A stretch of 64,000 nucleotides of DNA, from contig NZ_DBMV01000034.1 in the NCBI RefSeq assembly GCF_002298975.1, positions 1 through 64,000 on the forward strand, in the 5' to 3' direction. The position numbers and the translations under genes were made by a program. Under the pieces are notes generated by a model that was given only the letters and a program-made list of their open reading frames with translations, had not been told where the DNA came from and made no database searches. Positions 19,361 to 27,308 of the stretch are shown piece by piece; position 1 is the stretch's first letter, and each line of letters opens with the position of its first letter. The stretch comes from Ralstonia sp. UBA689 (GTDB lineage Bacteria > Pseudomonadota > Gammaproteobacteria > Burkholderiales > Burkholderiaceae).

Positions 19361-20026
19361 TCAAGCCGCGCCGGTCAGGCGGAAGCGCTCCATGCGCGAG
19401 ATGATCTGGATGCGCGTGCGCACGCCCAGCCGCTGCAGGATCGCCGAGACATGTTCCTTGACGGTGTTTTCCGTCAGGCCCAGTTGGCGCGCGATGGACT
19501 TGTTTGGCAGCCCTTCGAGCAGTAGCGCCAGCACCGAGCCTTGACGCGGCGTCAGGCCCAGCTCGGCCGGCGTGATGGGGATGCCGTGCGAGGCGCCGCC
19601 CTTGCCGTTGCTGCCGCCAAGGTCGTCTTCCGACGGGAACGACGAATCGCCGCCGAAGATGCCCGCCACGGCCTTGGAGAAGGCATGTGCATCGGCGTGT
19701 TTGCCGATGAAGCCGATGGCGCCCAGCGCCTGCGCCTTGGCGACGATCTCGGGTGTGTTCTCGGCTGACATGAAGGCAAAGCGCGCCTCGGGCAGCTTGC
19801 CGCGCAGTTCGCGCATCGCATCGAAGCCGGTGCAGTCGGACAACCACACATCAAGCAGCACGACGTCCGGGCGGACGCCGTCATCGACCAGTGCCAGCGC
19901 CTGGCGGCGGCCGATGGCTGCGTGCACCTGGACTTCAGGCAAGGCTTGCGCAAGAAACGTGGTCGTGCCAGACAAGGCGAGAGGGTGGTCGTCGACCACC
20001 AGCAGGCTACGCAGCGAGCTTGTCAT
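19361..20026 (-). CDS. LuxR/NarL-family response regulator
   Basis: A 221-residue two-domain regulator: receiver (about 1-125) with the acidic pair Asp12/Asp13, phospho-acceptor Asp59 in VVLLDVWLSD and Lys near residue 109 in GFIGK; a Gly/Ser-rich linker; and a LuxR-type HTH (about 155-215) with LTPRQGSVLALLLEG and NKSIARQLGLTENTVKEHV. It should bind DNA when phosphorylated. It faces the hybrid kinase tail-to-tail with 51 bases between stops, so the two are not an operon but are likely partners. Confidence 0.9.
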   Translation of the reverse strand: MTSSLRSLLVVDDHPLALSGTTTFLAQALPEVQVHAAIGRRQALALVDDGVRPDVVLLDVWLSDCTGFDAMRELRGKLPEARFAFMSAENTPEIVAKAQALGAIGFIGKHADAHAFSKAVAGIFGGDSSFPSEDDLGGSNGKGGASHGIPITPAELGLTPRQGSVLALLLEGLPNKSIARQLGLTENTVKEHVSAILQRLGVRTRIQIISRMERFRLTGAA

Positions 20027-20428
20027 TCTTATTCCCCGGTGAGGGCAGTGCCCTCTTGTTGTTGTACGCGTGCCGACCCGGCGCGGGCGGTGGCCGTCAG
20101 GCTTGGTGCCGAACGGCCGTCACGGTTATTGACCGCGCGATGTTGCAGCGCAGGATGCTCCGAGGCTGGATGGCCGTCGGATCATCGCTGGCAGCACACC
20201 CGACCCCCGGGCACGCGGACAATTATGGTGTCGAGATTATCAGACCGCAGTGCGACGCGCCAACGCCCTGACGCCCGTTTTTATCGGCTCGGCAGGGTTT
20301 TTTCTGAAGCGCGTCGGCTAAATACCACGTTGGCGGCAAAAGCACCCCGGGGGCGGCCCCAGCGCGGTCGTGCACGCGTCACACCGGATTTTCTCGGGGG
20401 AGTGCGGCGCACTTGATAAAATGCCGCG
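20027..20428. other. Intergenic region between response regulator and purN
   Basis: About 400 bases with no supportable gene. It contains the divergent promoters of both genes. A TAAAAT (20417-20422) ends six bases before the purN ATG. Confidence 0.4.
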
Positions 20429-21079
20429 ATGAAAAACATCGTCATTCTTATTTCCGGACGTGGCTCGAATATGGAAGCCATCGTCCGCGCATGTCAGGCC
20501 GAGGGTTGGCCGGGGCGCATCGCGGCCGTGATTTCCAACCGCCCGGACGCCGCAGGCCTCAAATTTGCCGCCTCGCACGGTATTGCCACCGCCGTGGTCG
20601 ATCACAAGGCTTTTGCCGATCGCGACAGCTTTGATACCGCCCTGGCGCAGGTGATCGACGGCTTTGCGCCCGATCTGGTGGTGCTGGCCGGCTTCATGCG
20701 CATCCTGACGCCGGGCTTCGTCACCCATTACACCGGGCGCATGCTGAATATCCATCCGTCGCTGCTGCCGTGTTTCCCCGGCCTGCACACGCACGAACAG
20801 GCGCTGGCCATGGGCGTGAAGGTGCATGGCGCGACGGTCCACTTCGTGACCGCCGAGCTGGACCACGGCCCGATCGTGCTGCAGGCCGCCATCGAGGTGC
20901 GGCAGAGTGACACGCCCGAGACGCTGGCCGCGCGGTTGCTGACGCAGGAACACGTGATTTACCCCCGAGCTGCGCGCTGGTTTGTGGAAGGGCGCTTGAG
21001 CGTTGAGCGAGGCGTGGTGCGAGTTTCGCCGGATGCTTCACAGCTTGTCATTGACGCCAACGCCCGGGAGGCAGCATGA
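20429..21079 (+). CDS. purN: Phosphoribosylglycinamide formyltransferase
   Basis: Third step of purine synthesis: transfers formyl from 10-formyl-THF to GAR. The 216 residues show ILISGRGSNMEAI for phosphate binding and the catalytic signature around NIHPSLLPCFPGLHTHEQAL, with Asn, His and later Asp in AELDHGPIV. There is no ribosome-binding sequence before the ATG; a -10-like element lies so close that the transcript may be leaderless. Its stop overlaps the next start (ATGA). Confidence 0.96.
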   Translation: MKNIVILISGRGSNMEAIVRACQAEGWPGRIAAVISNRPDAAGLKFAASHGIATAVVDHKAFADRDSFDTALAQVIDGFAPDLVVLAGFMRILTPGFVTHYTGRMLNIHPSLLPCFPGLHTHEQALAMGVKVHGATVHFVTAELDHGPIVLQAAIEVRQSDTPETLAARLLTQEHVIYPRAARWFVEGRLSVERGVVRVSPDASQLVIDANAREAA

Positions 21080-22464
21080 GTCAGGATCGTCAGCGCTCGC
21101 GCAACAACGGGGCCGGCAACAAGCGCCCGGGTTCGAGCGGTGGAAGTGGATGGTACCGGGCGCCGCAGGGCAAGCCTCCGCAACGCAGCGCGCCACGTCC
21201 CCGCACTGGCGTGCACGGCAGCCATTTCGAACATCTGGACAAGGTGCTCGCCCGCCTGCTGCACTTCGCCGCCCCGGCGGACATGGTCGTCAGCCAGTAT
21301 TTCCGTGAGCACCACGAACTCGGCCACCGCGAGCGCGGCATCATCGCCGAGGCCGCCTTCGCCGTGCTGCGCCGCAAGGTCGAATTCGGCCAGTTTGCCG
21401 AGAGCGGTTTCGGCCCGGCGCGTCGTCGCCTGGCGCTGCTGGGGCTGGCGCAGACTGCTGGCCGCGAGGCCATCGCCCCGTTCCTGACGCCGGTCGAAGC
21501 CGAGTGGCTGGACCGCTGGGAGCTTCGCGACCGCGCCGCCCTGGCGCCGCGCGTGCGCGCTAACCTGCCGGACTGGCTGTTCGATGCGCTGGTCGCGCAG
21601 CACGGCGCCGACTTTACCGAGGCGCTGGCCCAGGCATGGTTGACGCCGGCGCCGCTGGATTTGCGTGTAAACACGCTCAAGGGCGAGCGCGATGCGGTGC
21701 TCGCTACGCTGGCCGAGGCCGGCATTGAGAGCGCGGCGGCGCCGCTGTCGCCGGTGGGTATCCGCCTGGCCGGCAAGCCGGCGCTGAACAAGCTCGACAT
21801 CTTTACCAACGGCACGGTCGAGGTGCAGGACGAGGGCAGCCAATTGCTGTGCCAATTGCTGGCGCCCAAGCGCGGCGAGATGGTGGTCGATTTCTGTGCC
21901 GGTGCGGGTGGCAAGACGCTGGCAATCGGTGCGGCGATGCGCTCGACCGGGCGCCTGTACGCCTTCGACGTGTCGGAAAAACGCTTGTCGAACCTGGGCC
22001 CGCGCTTGGCGCGCAGCGGGCTGTCGAATGTGCATCCGGGCCGCATCGACAGCGAGCACGATGCCAAGATCAAGCGCCTGGCCGGCAAGATCGACCGTGT
22101 GCTGGTCGACGCGCCGTGTAGCGGCCTGGGCACACTGCGCCGCAATCCAGACTTGAAGTGGCGCCAGTCTGCGCAGGCGGTGGAAGAGATGTCGGCCAAG
22201 CAACAGTCGATCCTCGCCTCGGCGGCGCGGCTGTTGAAGCCGGGCGGCCGCCTCGTCTATGCAACCTGCAGCGTGCTGGCGCGCGAGAACCAGCAGGTGG
22301 TCGAGCAGTTCCTGGCCGCGCACGAAGACTTCGTGCTCGTACCCGCCGGCGAGGTGCTGGCCGCGCAGAAAATCGCGCTGGAAATGGGCCCGTACCTGGA
22401 GCTCTATCCACATGTGCACCAGACCGACGGCTTCTTCGCGGCCGTGCTGGAGCGCCGCGCATGA
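21076..22464 (+). CDS. RsmB/NOP-family 5-methylcytosine RNA methyltransferase
   Basis: A 462-residue SAM-dependent RNA m5C methyltransferase. A basic Gly/Arg-rich N-terminus (first 45 residues) precedes a partial NusB-like RNA-binding region; the catalytic domain has the SAM motif VVDFCAGAGGKTLAIG, the motif IV VDAPCSGLGTLRRNPD with the PC dipeptide, and the nucleophile motif VYATCSVLARENQQV. Paralogues (rsmB, rsmF, yebU types) cannot be separated with certainty, so no symbol is given. It is coupled to purN upstream and to the phospholipase-D-like gene downstream by four-base overlaps. Confidence 0.92.
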   Translation: MSQDRQRSRNNGAGNKRPGSSGGSGWYRAPQGKPPQRSAPRPRTGVHGSHFEHLDKVLARLLHFAAPADMVVSQYFREHHELGHRERGIIAEAAFAVLRRKVEFGQFAESGFGPARRRLALLGLAQTAGREAIAPFLTPVEAEWLDRWELRDRAALAPRVRANLPDWLFDALVAQHGADFTEALAQAWLTPAPLDLRVNTLKGERDAVLATLAEAGIESAAAPLSPVGIRLAGKPALNKLDIFTNGTVEVQDEGSQLLCQLLAPKRGEMVVDFCAGAGGKTLAIGAAMRSTGRLYAFDVSEKRLSNLGPRLARSGLSNVHPGRIDSEHDAKIKRLAGKIDRVLVDAPCSGLGTLRRNPDLKWRQSAQAVEEMSAKQQSILASAARLLKPGGRLVYATCSVLARENQQVVEQFLAAHEDFVLVPAGEVLAAQKIALEMGPYLELYPHVHQTDGFFAAVLERRA

Positions 22465-23030
22465 TGCTGCGCCGATTGGGATGGATCCTGGCCGCTGCGT
22501 TGGTGTTCGGCGCGGGCGGCATCGCCCAGGCGCGCAACACGCCGCCGGTGCTGGCGGCCAAGGGCACGGTGCAGGCTGCCTTCACGCCTGACGACGACAT
22601 CGAAGGGCTGCTGGCCGATGTCATCGGCCAGGCTCGCCAGCAGGTGCTGGTACAGGCGTATCTGCTGTCGAACAAGGCGATCACGCGGGCGTTGCTGGCG
22701 GCGCATCAGCGCGGCGTGGATGTGCGCGTGCTGGCCGACCGCGAGCAGATGATGCGTGCAAACGGAAGCCGCGTGCCCGAGATCGCCAATGCGGGCATCC
22801 CCGTCTGGCTGGAGGTGCGCTACAAGAACGCGCACAACAAGGTCATCGTGATCGACCCGCACGGGCCGAATCCGGTGCTGGTGACCGGTAGCTTCAACTT
22901 CACGCAAACCGCGCAGCGCGGCAATGCCGAGAACGTGCTGATCGTGCGCGGCGATGCTGACCTCGCGCAGCGTTACGCAGCCAACTGGCAGAAGCACCTG
23001 GGCGATGCATTGCCCTATCGCACGCAGTGA
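22461..23030 (+). CDS. Secreted phospholipase D-like protein, single HKD motif
   Basis: A 189-residue protein with a signal peptide (cut near residue 24, after GIAQA) and one PLD phosphodiesterase domain: His125-x-Lys127-x4-Asp132 followed by GSFNFT. One HKD per chain means the active form would be a dimer, as in the Nuc/PLD-type endonucleases, so a periplasmic or secreted nuclease is as likely as a lipase. It starts within the stop of the RNA methyltransferase gene. Confidence 0.88.
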   Translation: MMLRRLGWILAAALVFGAGGIAQARNTPPVLAAKGTVQAAFTPDDDIEGLLADVIGQARQQVLVQAYLLSNKAITRALLAAHQRGVDVRVLADREQMMRANGSRVPEIANAGIPVWLEVRYKNAHNKVIVIDPHGPNPVLVTGSFNFTQTAQRGNAENVLIVRGDADLAQRYAANWQKHLGDALPYRTQ

Positions 23031-23055
23031 GCGCGCTCAATAGCCGGTGTCTCCG

Positions 23056-24420
23056 ATGAACGGATTGCCCCTGAACCACATCGCGCTCGGCCACATGATC
23101 GGTGACATCGTCAGCGATCTGGGTGGCCCGCGCTTTATCTGGCAACTCGTGGTGCTGGTGCTGCTGCTGGGCGTGGCCTGGCTGGCGGCACGACCGCTGG
23201 CGCGGCGCCTGCATGCGCGCCATGTGAACGACACGTTTGCGCAGCGTTTTGCATGGTCGAGCCTGGAGCGGGCGATGTTCCCGCTGATCGGCTGGCTGCT
23301 GGTGCTGGGCGCGCGCTACGCGCTGGTCGGCGTCATGCCCATCAGCGTGTTCCGGCTGGCGGCGGTGCCGTTGTTCGGCCTGGCGATGTTGTATCTCGCG
23401 TTTTACGTGCTGCGCCGCGTGCTGTCTGCCAGCGGCAACCTGCACGGCATGCTGGTGCTGGTCGAGCGCGTGCTGACCACGCTGATGTGGGTCGGCATGG
23501 CGCTCTACGTGCTGGGTGTGCTGGGCGATGTGGTCGATTACCTGGAGAGCATCCAGTTCTCGATTGGCGGCAAGCAGAAGGTGAACCTCGCGGCCATGTT
23601 GATGGCGGCGGTGTGGATCCTGCTCACCGTACTCATCGCGATGTGGTTCGGCTCGTGGCTGGATGGCCGCCTCTCGCGTTCCAAGGCCTTGGATGCGAAC
23701 CTGAAAGTGGTGCTCTCGCGCGTGGCCCGCGCGGTGCTGCTGGTGGTGGCGTTGCTGCTGAGTCTGTCGCTGGTTGGGATCGACCTGACGGTGCTGTCGG
23801 TGTTTGGCGGTGCGCTGGGCGTGGGGCTGGGCTTTGGTCTGCAGAAGATCGCCAGCAACTACGTCTCAGGCTTCATCATCCTGCTCGAGCGCTCGCTCAA
23901 GCTGGGCGACCAGATCACGGTTAGCAACTTCACCGGCATCGTCACGCAGATCCGCACCCGCTACACCGTGGTGCGCAACGGCGACGGCGACACGCTGGTG
24001 CCGAACGAATTGATGGTCGCACAGGCCGTGCAGAACCATAACGAGCGCGGCACGGTGCGGGTGGCGGTGCGCGTGCAGGCTTCGTATGCGGCCGATCCGG
24101 AGTCCGTGCTCGCGTTGCTGGTGCAATGCGCCGAGGGCGTCCCGCGCGTGCTGACCGAGCCGGCGCCGGCCGCGTTCATGGCCCTGTTTGCCGACAGCGG
24201 CATCGAATATGAACTGGGCGTGTGGATCAACGATCCGCATAACGGCAAGCTGGGGGTGCAGTCCGGCTTGAACCGGGCGATCTATCGTCGCTTCAAGGAA
24301 GCAGGCATCGAGATCCCATATCCGCAGCGTGAGGTGCGCGTGCTGGGGCCGCAGGCGCTGCGGCAGGGGGCTTCGGGTGATGTAGGCGCCCCATCAGCCA
24401 ATCCATCCGCGTCGGCCTAG
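23056..24420 (+). CDS. MscS-family mechanosensitive ion channel
   Basis: A 454-residue membrane protein with about five hydrophobic helices in the first 220 residues and then the MscS core: the pore helix with VFGGALGVGLGFGLQKIASNYVSGFIILLE, and the cytoplasmic beta domain including GDQITVSNFTGIV and RTRYTVVRNGDGDTLVPN. Such channels release solutes on hypo-osmotic shock. The ATG at 23056 is used; a GTG three codons upstream is possible and neither has a clear ribosome site. The C-terminal 25 residues are Ala/Ser-rich and disordered. Confidence 0.9.
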   Translation: MNGLPLNHIALGHMIGDIVSDLGGPRFIWQLVVLVLLLGVAWLAARPLARRLHARHVNDTFAQRFAWSSLERAMFPLIGWLLVLGARYALVGVMPISVFRLAAVPLFGLAMLYLAFYVLRRVLSASGNLHGMLVLVERVLTTLMWVGMALYVLGVLGDVVDYLESIQFSIGGKQKVNLAAMLMAAVWILLTVLIAMWFGSWLDGRLSRSKALDANLKVVLSRVARAVLLVVALLLSLSLVGIDLTVLSVFGGALGVGLGFGLQKIASNYVSGFIILLERSLKLGDQITVSNFTGIVTQIRTRYTVVRNGDGDTLVPNELMVAQAVQNHNERGTVRVAVRVQASYAADPESVLALLVQCAEGVPRVLTEPAPAAFMALFADSGIEYELGVWINDPHNGKLGVQSGLNRAIYRRFKEAGIEIPYPQREVRVLGPQALRQGASGDVGAPSANPSASA

Positions 24421-24499
24421 CACTTCTCGCCAGGAACGATGCCCTTTGTTTTCGGTCAAATTGGCGGTTTTCCCCCATGGATTAGAAGGGGTATTCGGT

Positions 24500-24505
24500 T
24501 AAAAT
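24500..24505 (+). promoter_or_regulatory. -10-like element before the desaturase leader
   Basis: TAAAAT, with a weak TGGATT 16 bases upstream at 24478-24483. If used, transcription starts near 24512 and produces a leader of about 270 bases. Confidence 0.35.
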
Positions 24506-24508
24506 GCC

Positions 24509-24760
24509 GGGTGCTCCCATAAAGGATCAGACGGCGCCGTCGCAATGATTTCCACTTGCGGCAAAGCACCGCAGATATCTTGCATTGCGCAGGGGCGGAG
24601 GTCATATGACCGGTGCGGCTGGAAGCCCACCGATGTGACGCGCAAGCCGGGTGCCCGCACCCGATCCCCGCCAAGACGACCCGCTGTCGTGATCCTGCGA
24701 CAGCGGATGGCCTGAAGAGGCAGCATCGTCACTTTCGACTTAGGCTGCCTCAATCACCCC
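24509..24760 (+). ncRNA. Candidate structured leader RNA or small RNA upstream of the desaturase
   Basis: The gene-free stretch before the desaturase packs several perfect stems: CGCAATG (24541-24547) with CATTGCG (24583-24589), enclosing TGCGG/CCGCA (24557-24561/24569-24573); a palindrome GGTCATATGACC (24600-24611); GGCT-GGAA-GCC inside CGGTG/CACCG around 24611-24632; CCGCTGTCG/CGACAGCGG (24681-24689/24698-24706); and GAGGCAGC/GCTGCCTC (24717-24724/24744-24751) ending 30 bases before the start codon. No family I know (6S, SRP, tmRNA, TPP, FMN, cobalamin, SAH) matches. Regulation of membrane desaturation through this leader is inferred only. Confidence 0.45.
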
Positions 24761-24781
24761 GAGTTGACCACGGAGAACACT

Positions 24782-25972
24782 TTGATCGACTCCTTCCTGA
24801 ATTTCCTTGCCAACGGCACGCTGGACTGGGCCTGGTGGCAAATCCTGATCTTTACGCTGGTGGTGACTCACATCACCATCGCGAGCGTCACCATCTTCCT
24901 GCACCGCTGCCAGGCGCACCGTGCGCTGGACGTGCATCCCATCGCCGGGCATTTCTTCCGCTTCTGGCTGTGGCTGACCACCGGCATGGTCACCAAGGAA
25001 TGGACCGCTATCCACCGTAAGCACCACGCCAAGTGCGAGACCGAAGACGACCCGCACAGCCCGCAGACGCGTGGCATCCGCAAGGTTCTGTTCGAAGGCG
25101 CCGAGCTGTACCGCGCCGAGGCCAAGAATACGGAAACCATCCAGAAGTTCGGCCACGGTACGCCGGATGACTGGATCGAGCACAACCTGTATTCCAAGTT
25201 CACCTGGCAGGGCGTCGGCCTGATGCTGATCCTGGACGTGCTGATGTTCGGCGCGCTCGGCCTGACAGTGTGGGCGGTGCAGATGCTGTGGATCCCGATC
25301 CACGCCGCCGGCATCATCAACGGCCTGGGCCACTACTGGGGTTATCGCAATTTCGACTGCGAAGACGCTTCGACCAACGTGTCGCCGTGGGGCATCATCA
25401 TCGGCGGCGAAGAGCTGCACAACAACCACCACACGTATGCCACGTCGGCCAAGTTCTCGGTCAAGTGGTACGAGTTCGACATCGGCTGGGGCTACATCCG
25501 CGCGCTGGAGATTATCGGTCTGGCCAAGGTCAAGAAAGTGGCGCCAAAGGCACGCTTTGGCGATGTAAAGCCGGTCGACCAGAACACGCTGGAAGCCATC
25601 ATCGCCAACCGCTACGACGTGATGGCTCGCTACGCCAAGACCGTCAAGGCTGCCTACCGTCAGGAACTGGCCAAGCTGAAGGAGTCGCGCGATGTTGAAT
25701 ACCGTGCGCTGAAGCCGGCCCGCAAGTGGTTCCACCGCGACGAGGCCAAGCTGGGCGCACCACAGCGCGAACAGCTCTCGCAGATTGTCTCGGATCATTC
25801 CTCGTTGCACACCTTTGTGGAAATGCGTCGTGAGCTGGGTGCCCTGTGGAGTCGTTCGAACGCCACGCGTGAGCAACTGTTGAATCAACTGCAGGATTGG
25901 TGCAAGCGCGCCGAGGAAAGCGGCATCCACGCGCTGCAGGAATTTGCCCAGCGTCTGCGCCGTTACGCCTGA
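24782..25972 (+). CDS. Membrane fatty acid desaturase (acyl-CoA delta-9 type)
   Basis: A 396-residue di-iron desaturase that inserts a double bond in acyl chains, adjusting membrane fluidity. The three histidine boxes are HRCQAHR, HRKHH and HNNHH, with two pairs of membrane helices between them; the C-terminal 120 residues form a charged, helical extension not needed for catalysis. The TTG at 24782 is preferred because GGAG lies six bases before it; another in-frame TTG at 24764 has no ribosome site. A structured leader precedes it and a terminator follows. Confidence 0.9.
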   Translation: MIDSFLNFLANGTLDWAWWQILIFTLVVTHITIASVTIFLHRCQAHRALDVHPIAGHFFRFWLWLTTGMVTKEWTAIHRKHHAKCETEDDPHSPQTRGIRKVLFEGAELYRAEAKNTETIQKFGHGTPDDWIEHNLYSKFTWQGVGLMLILDVLMFGALGLTVWAVQMLWIPIHAAGIINGLGHYWGYRNFDCEDASTNVSPWGIIIGGEELHNNHHTYATSAKFSVKWYEFDIGWGYIRALEIIGLAKVKKVAPKARFGDVKPVDQNTLEAIIANRYDVMARYAKTVKAAYRQELAKLKESRDVEYRALKPARKWFHRDEAKLGAPQREQLSQIVSDHSSLHTFVEMRRELGALWSRSNATREQLLNQLQDWCKRAEESGIHALQEFAQRLRRYA

Positions 25973-25991
25973 TCTGGTTGTTTCATAGGTG

Positions 25992-26022
25992 AAGCCCCGC
26001 TCCGCAGCGGGGCTTTTCTTTT
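25992..26022 (+). terminator. Terminator after the desaturase
   Basis: Nine-base stem AAGCCCCGC/GCGGGGCTT with a six-base loop, followed by a T-rich tract. Confidence 0.88.
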
Positions 26023-26093
26023 GGGTAAACTGCCCCAACTCATACTTTCAACAAGCCGCGACAAAGCATCGCGGTGCGAGTCCTCCTCACACG

Positions 26094-26144
26094 CCGTCCG
26101 TTTCATTGCCACGCCAGCTTCTTGGCGTTCTACCGGACGGGGAG
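26094..26144 (+). promoter_or_regulatory. Nested hairpin overlapping the nadA ribosome-binding site
   Basis: An outer stem CCGTCCG (26094-26100)/CGGACGG (26134-26140) encloses a second perfect stem ACGCCA (26111-26116)/TGGCGT (26123-26128). The ribosome-binding GGGGAG begins in the last bases of the outer stem (26139-26144), seven bases before the ATG. The structure could hide the site until melted. Confidence 0.45.
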
Positions 26145-26150
26145 ACCACC

Positions 26151-27308
26151 ATGGAAACCCACATCAAGACGGTTGAATTCGAGCGCCCGGACATGCTCGC
26201 CGAGGCGCAATCCGGTGCCAATTGTGTCGCCCACGCCTGGGCCAAAGTGCCGCCCGTGCTGTCGCGTGAAGAGCGCGACGAACTGAAGGCCCGCATCAAG
26301 CGCCTGCTCAAGGAACGTGAGGCCGTGCTGGTCGCGCACTATTACGTCGATGCCGATCTGCAGGATCTGGCCGAAGAAACGGGCGGTTGCGTTTCGGATT
26401 CGCTGGAGATGGCGCGCTTCGGCCGTGACCATTCAGCCAAGACGCTGGTGGTGGCGGGCGTGCGCTTCATGGGCGAGACCGCCAAGATACTCAGCCCTGA
26501 AAAAACCGTGCTGATGCCGGATCTGGAGGCAACCTGCTCGCTGGACCTGGGCTGCCCGCCGGACGAGTTTGCCGCCTTCTGCGACGCGCACCCGGACCGT
26601 ACGGTGGTCGTCTATGCCAATACCAGCGCCGCCGTGAAGGCGCGCGCGGACTGGATGGTGACGTCGTCCATCGGGCTGAAGATCGTGCAGCACCTGCATG
26701 CACAGGGCAAGAAGATCCTGTGGGCGCCGGACCGCCATCTTGGCAGCTACATCCAGAAGCAGACCGGCGCCGACATGCTGCTGTGGCAGGGTTCGTGCCT
26801 CGTCCACGATGAATTCAAGGGTGTGGAGCTGGACCTGCTGCGCGCCGAGTATCCGAACGCGAAGATTCTCGTGCACCCGGAATCGCCGGAATCGGTGGTG
26901 GCGCAGGCGGATGTGGTGGGTTCGACCTCGCAACTGATCGCGGCGGCGCAGTCTTTGTCTGCGCAGGAGTTCATTGTCGCCACCGACAACGGCATCCTGC
27001 ACAAGATGCGCATGGCTGCGCCCGGCAAGCGCTTCATCGAAGCACCGACCGCCGGCAACAGCGCCACGTGTAAGAGTTGCGCGCATTGCCCGTGGATGGC
27101 GATGAACGCACTGACCAACCTTGCCGAAGTGCTGGAAACCGGCCGCAATGAAATTCACGTCGATCCGGCCATCGGTCAGCAGGCCGTGGTCTGCATCGAC
27201 CGCATGCTCGACTTTGCCGCGCGCGAGAAAGCCGCGGTCCGGCCGCAGGGCAGCGATCTGGCAGCGGCGGCCAATGCGCAACTCTTTCAAGGAATCGGCC
27301 CGGCATGA
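26151..27308 (+). CDS. nadA: Quinolinate synthase A
   Basis: Condenses iminoaspartate with dihydroxyacetone phosphate to quinolinate, using a 4Fe-4S cluster. The 385-residue protein has the three expected cluster-binding cysteines: Cys129 in CSLDLGC, Cys216 in GSCLVHDEF, and Cys313 in the CKSCAHC motif (307-313). The ATG is chosen for its GGGGAG site and family length; the frame is open further upstream. It overlaps nadC by four bases (ATGA). Confidence 0.96.
   Translation: METHIKTVEFERPDMLAEAQSGANCVAHAWAKVPPVLSREERDELKARIKRLLKEREAVLVAHYYVDADLQDLAEETGGCVSDSLEMARFGRDHSAKTLVVAGVRFMGETAKILSPEKTVLMPDLEATCSLDLGCPPDEFAAFCDAHPDRTVVVYANTSAAVKARADWMVTSSIGLKIVQHLHAQGKKILWAPDRHLGSYIQKQTGADMLLWQGSCLVHDEFKGVELDLLRAEYPNAKILVHPESPESVVAQADVVGSTSQLIAAAQSLSAQEFIVATDNGILHKMRMAAPGKRFIEAPTAGNSATCKSCAHCPWMAMNALTNLAEVLETGRNEIHVDPAIGQQAVVCIDRMLDFAAREKAAVRPQGSDLAAAANAQLFQGIGPA

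Noticed and set aside
24509..24760. The desaturase leader as 6S RNA, SRP RNA, tmRNA or a known riboswitch
   Set aside because: The SRP GGUCAGG tetraloop region, tmRNA ends, 6S long-bubble layout and the TPP, FMN, cobalamin and SAH signatures were looked for by eye and not found.
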